Below are positions 20,188 to 29,711 of a DNA stretch of 64,000 nucleotides, one piece after another. The notes below the pieces were generated by a model, which was not told where the DNA came from, searched no databases, and saw only the letters and a program-made list of their open reading frames with translations. Where the stretch lies: contig GG745329.1 of assembly GCA_000151295.1 (NCBI GenBank), forward strand, positions 895,847 to 959,846. The letters run 5' to 3'. Position 1 is the stretch's first letter; every line of letters starts with the position of its first letter. Both the position numbers and the translations under genes were made by a program. The DNA comes from Allomyces macrogynus ATCC 38327. Taxonomy: Eukaryota; Blastocladiomycota; Blastocladiomycetes; Blastocladiales; Blastocladiaceae.

Positions 20188-21597
20188 ATGGCGCCCTACC
20201 TGAGCGCCTTTGGGTGCCTGGCGCTGCTCGCCGCGGCAGGCGGCGGCCTCGCCTACCTGTTGTTCACCGACAAGGCCATGGTCGGCATGCTCATCCCAGG
20301 CGCCGCGGCTGCCCTCGCCCTCGTCGGCATCGTGCTCGTCCCGCTGCGCCGCCGCCAAGTCAACCTCGCCAAGAAGCCCTACAGCGACTATGTCGTCTCG
20401 CCCGCGCTGTCGTGGACGTTGCGCCTCGTCCTGCTGCTGCTCCTGCTCATCGTTGCCGCCGCCATCTACCTGGCGCTCCTGCAATTCGCCGTCTTGACAC
20501 CGCCGCCCTTCATCTCCGGCGCCAACCTGCTCGGCGAATCGCTCTACCCGTCGTCGGGCGCGAACGCCGGCAAACTCACGTCGGGCCGACTCGAAATCAA
20601 GGTCCTCACGCTCGCCCTCGCCGCGATCGCCCTGCTCGCCCTCGCTGCTGTCTTTGCCCTGCCCTCGCCACCCAACAAGGAAAAGCATTACGAAGGCCAG
20701 ACGGGCCCGAAACTCCCGACCGCCGGCGCGACCGTGGCCGTGCAAGACTCGGGCGAACTCGTGCTCGTGCCGGTCGGCACGTCCAACAAGGCCAACGAGG
20801 CCAACGACTCGAAACGCAATTCAACGGGCTCGTTTGGCTCGCCCGACCCAAGCAAGCCGCATTTGGCCGCGCCCGGATTCGCGCCCATGAACCCGTACGG
20901 CAGCTCGCCCGCGGCCCCACCTTCGCTCGCGCCGCCCTACGACCCGATGGCCGGTGGACCTTACGCGCGACCGCCTGGCGCATCGCCCAACGGGCCGGGA
21001 CCCATGGGTCCGTCGTCGCCATGGACCGCGGGCAACGTCCCGCCGCCCGCCGGCGGCCCGAGCCCCGGCGCGAGCCCGTATTCTGCTCCGTCGCGGTACG
21101 GCGCGCCGCCACCCCCAGGCCCAAGCTACCGCCCACCACCCGGCACGAACTACGGCGCGAACGGCCGGCCCGGATACGGCAACTCCAGTGGCCGTGGCCC
21201 GGCACCCCCACTCGGTGCGTCGCCACACGACGACGCGACGCGCGGCACGTTCATGTCGTCGAACCTCTACGCTGAGTCGGAGGCGCCGTACACACCCGGG
21301 TCGGCACCCAGTCCGGCGCCCGGAAGCGCGGGTGGGTACCAGGACAACACACTGCGGTCGGATTTCTCGTTGCGGCAGTACGGCCAGCCGCCGGCACCGC
21401 GCGCCCCACCGGGTCCGCCGGCACCCGCCGCGTCAGCGGCACGGTTCGACCATATCGCGCCGCGCCGGCAGCAGGCGCAAACGATGTACTTGTCGGACGA
21501 GGACGACGAGAGCGAGTATGGCGGACCGCCGCCGATGCCGCCGGCCGCGGCTACGGGAGGAGGGCCGCACGCGGGGATGGGGATGGGGCGCCGCTGA
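20188..21597 (+). CDS. Four-helix membrane protein with Pro/Gly/Ser-rich tail, unknown function
   Basis: Single exon, 469 aa from ATG 20188 (MAPYLSAF). The frame is open 60 nt upstream, but the chosen ATG sits directly before the first hydrophobic helix. Four membrane helices are predicted by eye: residues about 4-26, 30-52, 72-100 and 145-167. Helix 3 is a striking run of leucines (VLLLLLLIVAAAIYLALL). The loop between helices 3 and 4 (about 45 residues) is the only sizeable one. After residue 170 the chain is a long disordered tail rich in P, G, S and Y (for example GPSYRPPPG and YGAPPPPGP), closing with an acidic stretch (LSDEDDESEYGG). The layout recalls tetraspan membrane adaptors, such as MARVEL- or SUR7-like proteins, but no signature motif is visible. 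Confidence 0.75.
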   Translation: MAPYLSAFGCLALLAAAGGGLAYLLFTDKAMVGMLIPGAAAALALVGIVLVPLRRRQVNLAKKPYSDYVVSPALSWTLRLVLLLLLLIVAAAIYLALLQFAVLTPPPFISGANLLGESLYPSSGANAGKLTSGRLEIKVLTLALAAIALLALAAVFALPSPPNKEKHYEGQTGPKLPTAGATVAVQDSGELVLVPVGTSNKANEANDSKRNSTGSFGSPDPSKPHLAAPGFAPMNPYGSSPAAPPSLAPPYDPMAGGPYARPPGASPNGPGPMGPSSPWTAGNVPPPAGGPSPGASPYSAPSRYGAPPPPGPSYRPPPGTNYGANGRPGYGNSSGRGPAPPLGASPHDDATRGTFMSSNLYAESEAPYTPGSAPSPAPGSAGGYQDNTLRSDFSLRQYGQPPAPRAPPGPPAPAASAARFDHIAPRRQQAQTMYLSDEDDESEYGGPPPMPPAAATGGGPHAGMGMGRR

Positions 21598-22274
21598 TGA
21601 ATGCGACGCCATTGCCGATGCACACAGCGTCGCGTGGGACTGAGCGTCAGCCCGCTGTGCGCGGCTTGGTGGCGGCGGCAGTCCCGCGCGCCAAGCTGCT
21701 GTATTTACGTACTGGAGCATTTCCGCAACTGGGGGGTTCGACACGGCGACTGGTTCGCCGATTTACATTTACATCTGTGTTTCGCCTCGTCGGTTCCTTT
21801 TTTTACACGGTCCTCTTCGCTGCTTTGCGTTCCTCCGTTCACGTTTCTGCTCTTCCCTTCTCAATATTGTAGATTGCACACCAATTTCCATGCAGATACA
21901 TTTGATCTTGATTCGTTGATCGACGAGGAGTTGGTGCGGGCGCGGAGGGACCGCATTGGTCGTGTTCGGTTGTGGGCAAGTCGGGTCGCAACATGTCGAG
22001 GTCAGGACGCGGCCGGGTCACGGCAGGCAAGTGAGCGTGCATCACCGTCAGTCGAAGCTGCCATTCGCAACGGTTAAGGGGCAGTCCAGCGGGCGAGAGG
22101 AAGGGCAAACCAATCGCGCTGACGTCCCCCAAAATGGTGACAGCGGTCGACGGGATCTCACTCTGGTCCAACGGCAAAAGAGTGGTGTGGACAATTCTTA
22201 ATAACATGTATTCGACGCTGGGTGCCAGATCGGCAACACCGACCAGCCCGATCCACGGCAGCAGCAAGGGCCGC

Positions 22275-22762
22275 CTAGACGTTGATGAAGTTGCGCTCGA
22301 AGCGGCCGTACTTGGTCGCCGGGTCAACGTAGTCGCCAAACCCGTTCTCGGCAATCTACGCACGGGTGGCGCGATCAGCACATGGACACGATCGTTGGCG
22401 GCAGCGGCAGCGACGGTCGCCGAGCCGGCGTCACAGGCCGCGCGGGTGCTAAATTCAGCAACACACACCTCCTTGGGCACGGGCACGTTGCGCTCGTACT
22501 TGGACCCGAACGGTGACGTCGGGTACCGGTAGGGCTCCGGGTGCGCCATATCCTTCAGGTCCTTTTCGGCGCCGGCGAGCACGGCCGCGAGCTGCTTGGG
22601 GTTGTGCACGTTGCGGTTGGCCTCAAACTGGTACCGAATGTCGATGCACGTCTGCCGGAACCCCTCGCGCGTCGTCGACCAGTCCTGCGCAGTGCGCAGC
22701 GCGCGGCGGAACAGCTGGCGCACGTAGATGACGTGCGGCGAGTAGGCGGCGGGGGAAGACAT
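22275..22762 (-). CDS. NDUFB9: Complex I subunit NDUFB9 (LYR-family B22 subunit), short form
   Basis: Two exons, 22469-22762 and 22275-22355, with a 113-nt phase-0 intron, encode 124 aa. NDUFB9 is an accessory subunit of the mitochondrial NADH:ubiquinone oxidoreductase membrane arm and belongs to the LYR-motif family. The LYR-type segment appears as YVRQLFRRALRTAQDW at residues about 12-27. It is followed by a helix with FRQTCIDIRYQFEANRN and the family block HPEPYRYPTSPFGSKYERN, which mirrors human HPQPYIFPDSPGGTSYERY. The last exon encodes ENGFGDYVDPATKYGRFERN. The protein is much shorter than human NDUFB9 (179 aa). It is transcribed head to head with NADSYN1, with 323 bp between start codons. 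Confidence 0.9.
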
Positions 22763-23085
22763 GGTCGGTTGTTGGGCGGGTGTCGGAGTTGATCCAAGAG
22801 CGAGGGGGCGTGGCGGCGGTCCGAATGCGCCGAGTCGCGCGTGCTGGTGCGGCCGATTCGGCTCGTGGTCGTCGTCAGCAACGATTTGGTCGTGATGACA
22901 GTGGTTGGCCAGCGCGACGGTGGAGTTCCTCGTGCGCAAACGTGCCACACCCATCTGCCATGCTCAAACCTGGTGGCGGCCCATCAAAACACTTTGCCGC
23001 GAGACGCGCTTGTCGGTCAACAATCTGCACGACCAGCTTCGGCACCGGAAACGACACGCAGCACGATCAGCAGTAATTCGGCATC
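22763..23085. promoter_or_regulatory. Bidirectional promoter between NDUFB9 and NADSYN1
   Basis: 323 bp separate the two start codons of divergently transcribed genes, so both 5' flanks lie here. No TATA box is apparent. The short spacing suggests a shared promoter. Confidence 0.6.
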
Positions 23086-25552
23086 ATGGGCCACGTTGCC
23101 ATCATTGCGACGTGCTCGCTCAACCAGTGGGCGCTCGACTTCACGGGCAACCTCGAACGCATCCAGAAATCGCTGCAGGTCGCGCTCGACAATGGCGCTT
23201 CGCTGCGCATCGGCCCCGAGCTGGAAATCACGTACGCGCAGCGGGTGGACCGTATCCGCTGCCGTGATCGCGTGCTGATCGTGGCGCTTTGTTGGTTCGG
23301 CACTCCAGTGGCTATGGGTGCAATGACCATTTCCTCGAGAGTACGTTTTGGTCGTGCTCAACCTCAATCATTGCCCACAACTCACCCGATCCCGCGCAGG
23401 CGACACGTACCTGCACTCGTGGCAGGTGCTCGTCGAGCTGCTCAAGCACCCGGCGTGCCAAAGCGACATGATTTGCGACTTTGGCATGTACGTTTGCCGA
23501 GCACGCGTCCTTGAACTGAACCATCGTGTTCAACACCCGAGAATCTGATGTTCGGCCCTGTTCCATTGCTAGGCCCGTCAAACACCGCGGCGTCAACTAC
23601 AATTGCCGCGTGCTCGTGTGCAAGGGCCAGATCATGCTGATCCGCCCCAAAATGTTCTTGGCCAACGACGGCAACTATCGCGAAATGCGGTGGTTCACGC
23701 CGTGGATGCACGCGCGCACCGTCGAAGACCACGCGTTGCCGCGCATGGTCGCGGCGGCCACGGGCCAGCGCGTCGTTCCGTTCGGCGACGCCGTCCTCGC
23801 CACGCACGATACTGTGATTGGCGTGGAGACGTGCGAGGAAGTCTTTTCCGCGCAGCCACCGCACGTGGCCATGGCCCTCGACGGCGTTGAGCTCTTCACC
23901 AACTCGTCAGGGTCGCACCACGAGCTGCGCAAGCTACGCACGCGGCTCGACCTGATCACGGGCGCGACACGCAAGTGCGGCGGGATCTACCTCTACGCGA
24001 ACCAGCAAGGGTGCGACGGCGAGCGCGTCTACTACGACGGGTCGGCCATGGTCGTGGTCAATGGCAACGTGGTCGCACAAGGGTCGCAGTTTTCGCTGCG
24101 CGACGTGGAAGTGGTCACGGCCGTCGTTGACCTCGAGGCCGTGCGGTCGTTCCGGTCCGGCCGCATCTCGAGCAACTGGCAGGCCGCTGCGGCGCCGCGG
24201 TACCCGCGCATTCACGTCGATGTCGCTCTGTCGTCGTCGGTCTGGCAGCCGGCGTCGCGTACGCCGCGGTTCGTGCCGGGCTTAGTCCCGACGCGTCCCA
24301 TGGAGCCCGTGATTTGCTCGCCCGAGGAGGAGATTGCGCTCGGGCCCGCATGCTGGCTCTGGGACTATCTTCGGCGGTCGCGCGTGCAGGGCTACTTTTT
24401 GCCGCTGTCCGGCGGGATCGACTCGTGCGCGACGGCCGTGATCGTGTTTTCCATGTGCCGGCTCGTCGTTGACGCGATCAAGAGCAAGGTGGAGCCGCAG
24501 GTGCTCGAGGACCTGCGCCGTATCGTCGGTGAGCCCGCCGACTCGCAATGGGTCCCGTCATCTCCGCAGGACGTCTGCGCGCGCATTTTCCACACATGCT
24601 ACCTGTCGTCGGAGCACTCGTCGGCGGAAACGCGTGGGCGCGCGCAGGACCTTGCCAAGGCAATTGGCGCGTACCACTTGAACGTGCCGATTGATTCGGT
24701 CGTGTCGGCGATTTCGTCGCTGTTTGTGCGCATCACCAACAAGGAGCCCAAGTTCAAGCTGTTTGGTGGGTCGCCCGCCGAGAACCTCGCGCTGCAGAAC
24801 ATTCAGGCGCGCACGCGCATGGTTCTGAGCTACCTGTTTGCGCAGCTGCTGTGCTGGGCGCGTGGGCGGCAGGGGAGCTTGCTGGTTCTGGGCAGCGCCA
24901 ACGTGGACGAGAGGTGCGCTGGTTTTCTGGGGGCTTTTCGAGCCCAGTGGGCGAAACTAACGTAGCCATTCATAGTCTGCGCGGGTACATGACCAAGTAT
25001 GACTGCTCGTCAGCCGACCTGAACCCGATCGGCGGCATTTCCAAGACCGACCTGCGCGCGTTCATCCGGTGGGCGCAGACAAATTTTGACCTGCCGATCC
25101 TTGGCTCCTTCTTGGACGCAACCCCGACCGCCGAGCTCGAGCCGTCTTCCGCTGACTACGTGCAGGCCGACGAGGCCGACATGGGCATGACCTACGACGA
25201 GCTCTCGCAGTATGGGCGGCTGCGCAAGGTGCAGAAATGCGGCCCGTTCTCCATGTTCACGCAGCTCGTGCTCGACTGGGGCCATCGAATGACACCGGCC
25301 GCCGTGGCGACCAAGGTCAAGTCCTTCTTCACGTATTACGCGATCAACCGGCACAAGATGACGACGCTCACGCCGTCCTACCATGCCGAGTCGTACGGGA
25401 CCGACGATAACCGGTTTGATCTGCGCCCGTTCCTCTACCCGGCGCGGTTCCAGTGGCAGTATGCGCGGATTGACGAGGCGGTGCGCACCATGGAAGCGGT
25501 TGCGAGCGGGGACGCGTCAGGGCGGCCGGCCGAGTGTGTGCCGCTGGATTGA
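23086..25552 (+). CDS. NADSYN1: Glutamine-dependent NAD+ synthetase
   Basis: Five exons: 23086-23231, 23309-23340 (only 32 nt), 23400-23487, 23573-24913 and 24976-25552. All are phase consistent and give 727 aa (yeast Qns1 714, human 706). The enzyme makes NAD+ from nicotinate adenine dinucleotide, ATP and glutamine in the last step of NAD biosynthesis. The N-terminal half is a nitrilase-type glutaminase with its triad visible: Glu in GPELEIT, Lys in [10 protein letters not shown] and Cys in GVETCEEVF. The C-terminal half is the synthetase with the ATP pyrophosphatase loop [13 protein letters not shown], then [18 protein letters not shown] across the last intron, and [13 protein letters not shown] near the end. 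Very well conserved, with no missing catalytic residue. Confidence 0.97.
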
Positions 25553-26183
25553 GGGCCATGGTGGTGTCAATGAGCAAGAAAATTTGTTTGCCTTGAAAGG
25601 ATTCTCTTGTAAAATGAATGCCCTGTAGGTGCAGGCCGCACGAGCGCCATGCCGCTGACCCACAGCTTCGTTCTGACAGCGCTCTGATCTTTCAGCGCCC
25701 GGCATCATCGTGGAGGCTCTCTTGTCTGCGCGTCGCTTCGCTGCTTCTCCATCGTGTGCCATTTATGCTGTGCGAAACAAGCTGACGACGGCTGGCGAGT
25801 GACGACTGCAAGCTCAATAATCGGCTGCGCCTGCAATGAGCTTAACAACGCGACGCAACTCGTCTGGTCATTCTCGTGTTGGAATTGAGTCAGAGCTCCC
25901 AGCTCATCATGCCCAAGTTCAGTCCGAGCTGAGTCGGCGCTTCGCTCGAGCAGCTGCTGGCGCAAGATCACGGTCAGCTTGATCTGCTCACGGCCACCTC
26001 GCGCAACTTGTTGTCATTGTTTCTTCTCAGCTCGCCCTATTTGGAGCGTGCAAGCCGATCTGATCGCATTGTGACCAAGGCGCCAATACAAGTCTCCGGC
26101 ACCAGCAGCGCCAGCAGAACGCAGGCATCCTTAGTGGATCATTCTATCGAGCGGCAGTAAGTCTCCAGCATTAGCTCAGCACC
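25553..26183. other. Intergenic region upstream of eIF2B gamma
   Basis: About 630 bp between two plus-strand genes. It holds the NADSYN1 3' flank and the EIF2B3 promoter. No gene or element is recognised. Confidence 0.6.
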
Positions 26184-27857
26184 ATGTCCATGTTCTCGCT
26201 CAACGTTGCGAGCCGTAACCCGCAAATGGACATGAGCGAGCTGCAGGCCGTCATTCTCGCCGGCCCGGGCAAGTCGCTGTCGCCGTTGACGCAGGGCACG
26301 CCTAAAGCGCTCCTCCCGATTGCGGGAAAGCCCATGATCTCGTATTCTCTGCAGTGGATTGAATCGGCCGGGATCAAGGGTGCGGATCACGTATTTGCAA
26401 TCAGGCAATAGGTCGAGCACGAATCGCCATGTACTGATCAGCGACCACGCTCGGTAGATGTCCTGATCGTCGCTGCGCAGTCGCACGGCGACCAGCTCAC
26501 GACCTACGTGCGCTCGCTCGAAGGGCGGCGCCCCGAACTCGTGCTCGTCGACGACCACCTCGGGTCCGGTGCAGCGCTGCGCAAGGTCCTCGACAAGCTG
26601 CGGCAGACCAATGTGGTCGTCATGTCGGTCGACACGATCCCGGCCGATTCGCCCATGGTCCTGCTCGACCAGTTCCGCACCCACAACGCCGCCATGCTCG
26701 CGCTCTACTACGGTGCGGCACCAGACGCTGCGGCCGACCAGGTGATTGGCCTCGCGCCGCTCAACCCCGTGCGCGACCGCACCTCGGTTGCTCCCGCGAC
26801 GGGTGTGGCCAGGCTCGTGGCGGCGTCTCTCCGCGCCAAGGTCACCGAGGCGTCGGGCCCGGGCATGCCGCTACGTCTCGACATGCTACGCGAGTTCCCG
26901 ACGGTGCGCATGGTTCGTGCGCAGGACGCGCACCTGTACATTTTCCGCACCGAGACACTGCGGTCGATGCTTGGCGACAAGGCCGGGTCGATTCAGCGTG
27001 AGACGGTGCCTGCGCTGATCAAGTCGCAGTACGTGCCGAGCGCCGCGAAATGTACGTCGACTCTCTGCTGCGCAGCTTAGAGTTGGTCCAATTGAACTGA
27101 CGTGGACCCATCGGTAGCCCCATCGCCCGGGACCGTTTCCCCGGACGACATGGACGTGGACCACGACCACGATCGGCACGCGGACGCGGCCAACCAAGCG
27201 TCCATGGCCATTGCAGGCCTCACGCCGTCCAACGGCACGCTCCAGTCGCGTCCCATGATTCTCGCGTACCTGAGCCAGGCGGGTGCCGACGCCTCGTCCT
27301 CTTCGGTGGGTGGCAGTTCCATGGACCTGGCCACCACGACCGCCGCCGCTTCGGGCGCGCCTTTGCACGCGCAGCTTGCGGCGATCGGCCACCCGGGCGC
27401 GCGCGCCAACACGCCCACCGGGTACGCCGAGCTGAACCGCACGTTGGCCAAGCTCGCGGGCGAGCACCGAGTTGCGGCGACGGCCGACTTGGCGCCGCGG
27501 ACGCAGGTCGGGCCCGAGTCGATGGTCGGCGACCAGACGCGTGTCGGCGAGCGGTCGTCGGTCAAGAAGTCGGTGGTCGGCGCGCGGTGCGTGATTGGGC
27601 GCAACGTCAAGCTCGTCAACTGCGTCTTGATGGACGGTGTCGCGATCGACGACGAGGTCAAGCTCGAGTCGTGCATTGTGTGCCCCCTCGCGCAGGTCGG
27701 CGAGAAGTGCACGCTCAAGGACTCGATTGTCGCGGCGAAGATGGTCGTGCCGCGCGAAAGTACGTTTTCTTCGGTTTGGATTTGCGCACCGCGTCGTCCA
27801 GTTCACTGACGGACTCCACTGTCTATAGCCACGGCCAAGAACGAGCTGTTTTCGTAA
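26184..27857 (+). CDS. EIF2B3: Translation initiation factor eIF2B subunit gamma
   Basis: Four exons: 26184-26379, 26458-27051, 27118-27759 and 27829-27857. All phases agree, giving 486 aa (human 452). eIF2B is the GDP-GTP exchange factor of eIF2 in the cytosol; gamma pairs with epsilon in the catalytic half. The N-terminal nucleotidyltransferase-like domain opens with ELQAVILAGPGKSLSPL and continues with TPKALLPIAGKPMISYSLQW. The C-terminal left-handed beta-helix domain carries hexapeptide repeats: SMVGDQTRVGERSSVKKSVV, then RCVIGRNVKLVNCVLMDGV and LESCIVCPLAQVGEKC. These mirror human GPETQIGEKSSIKRSVIG. The region between (about 270-370) is disordered and Ser/Thr/Asp-rich. The last exon encodes only nine codons. 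A second in-frame ATG (26226) is possible. Confidence 0.93.
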
Positions 27858-28354
27858 CCCGGTGGGGAATGGCGCGTGTTTGCTGTCTTGTCAGAGCATC
27901 GTCTCGGCGCTTTTATCAATAGTTATTGTGGTGGTGTAAGAACGGGATGGATTGTCGCAACGCTATCGTGGACCCAATCGGGCAAAATCGAGCTAAACAT
28001 GCCATTCTTCTGCCCCACCAGGCAAGAATGCCGTAGCAAGAGTACGTGCACGTCGACCGGTGCTGAGACTTTTCGCGACATCAAGAGCGTCGGCTTGAGC
28101 AAAGGAGACTAAAACCGAGGCAAACTTATGAATCATTGATCAAGGACCCGATTTCACTCGAGCTCTTGCTCCTTCTCCCCCCTCCATCGACCTTGTCAGG
28201 CGCTGGCTGACTCGACAGCGCACGTTCTCACCAAACTCCGAGCACTGGCCGCAAATTGATGCTTCAGCTCCCGAAAAGTATCAGCCAGCACAAGCAAGCC
28301 CATTTCGCTACGAGCTCAAGGTCCTGATTGTCCAGTAACCTCTGTGCGACTATT
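27858..28354. other. Intergenic region between EIF2B3 and the ZZ-finger gene
   Basis: 497 bp of lower GC than the flanking exons. It contains the EIF2B3 3' flank and the next promoter. No gene is seen. Confidence 0.6.
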
Positions 28355-29517
28355 ATGGCGCACCGTCACCTAGCGGTCGAGGAAGAGTACGAGCCGGCCC
28401 CGTGCCCCATTCAAGACCGCCCTGGCTCGAGTCCTTGTGCTCACCATTGTTCATTAGCATCGCGCTGGTCGAGCAGGGGCTCCGCTTACTCCAAGCCCAA
28501 CTCGCCCATGCCCGCCGCGATATCAGCACGCTGCAGGAATTGCGCGAGCGAATCAAGGACGACGCGCCGGGCGTCATTGCCGACCTGGTCGACTCGGTAA
28601 GTGTGCTTCTCTCGGCGCTACAATGCATTGGCTGCTGCAGTGCGAGATGTGAGCTGACGGCCCTTTGAACGCGGCAGAACAGAATCTCCGCCTGCCACAA
28701 CTGCAAGAAATCGTGCACGTTCCGAGCATCGAGTGGCTCCTGTCACGACCGCGGCCGGAGACGTACCAGTTCCCGACCGCAAACGTGAGCAGACATGTCC
28801 CATTGGTATTTTCATTCCTGAGCTCAGGAGTTGCGGCTCTGTTGCTGACCAATGAGTAATTCCGTCTCTAGAACATGAATGCCGTCTCCTCCACCCCATC
28901 GACACCCGCGATCCCGCCGTCTATGGGCTTGGCCTACCTCGAGGGCGAGGACCGCGAAGCGCGCAAGAAACGGCTGCGTGCTGAGCGCGAGCGCGACCGA
29001 CGCCGGCGCAAGCGACAGCTGAACGAACTGAACGGTGTGATTGCGCCGCCAACGGGCGGGCGGTACACGGGGGCGAAGTACATGGCCGTCTCTACGGTGA
29101 GCCTCGACATTAAGGCGGCGAAAAAGGCGGCCAGGCGCGAACAGATTGTCAAGGACGAGATTCATTACGGGTACCGGGTACGTTGGTGGCGTGGTTGCGG
29201 GGAGCGACACGACGTGAGGCGAGGATTTGCAGGCTCACACGGCGCGCGAACCAGTGTGATGGGTGTGGCGTCGACCCGATTGTCGGGACGCGATTTGCCT
29301 GCACACAGTGCCCTGAGCAGTTCTCGACCAACTTGTGCGCCGCGTGCAAAACTAATGGGGCCTATTCCTCGGGTACGTTGCGAGCGCGGACTCGCTCTTG
29401 GTGGAGTTTGTGCAAGAAACTCACTCGATCTATTTTGCAGTTCATCATCAGCCTTCGCACCGGTTCAAGCAGCACATCAAGGCCAAGCTGAACGACGATT
29501 ACGATTACCTCAACTGA
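28355..29517 (+). CDS. ZZ-type zinc finger protein
   Basis: Six exons: 28355-28401, 28458-28596, 28683-28784, 28872-29170, 29233-29372 and 29441-29517. All joins are GT-AG and phase consistent, giving 267 aa. The C-terminal domain is a ZZ zinc finger: CDGCGVDPIVGTRFACTQC, a second pair in NLCAACKTNG, and the closing histidines in HHQPSHRF. ZZ fingers bind protein termini, often histone H3 tails, or act as adaptor modules. Before it lies a strongly basic helical stretch (REARKKRLRAERERDRRRRK). The N-terminal third is helical (ALVEQGLRLLQAQLAHARRD). The finger resembles that of ZZZ3, a subunit of the ATAC acetyltransferase, but the rest is too divergent to name an orthologue. The first exon junction is the least certain. 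Confidence 0.8.
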
Positions 29518-29711
29518 ACGGCCGAAGCCAAGCACGAAATTAAAATGAATCAACGAAACTGGGTCCCCATTGCGCGGCAAGTTCCCGTTCCACAGGACAT
29601 CATGGCGCGCGACAAAACTATTGAGGCCGCCGACCTCTCAAAGAAGAATTACAATACTACACGCTCCATCCTCCCATCCATTCCCATCGCACCTGCACGA
29701 CACCGCGCCCC

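Noticed and set aside
19992..21275. 427-codon plus-strand frame
   Set aside because: Overlaps the four-helix membrane protein in another frame. It is Arg-rich and has no motif; the membrane helices are in the other frame.
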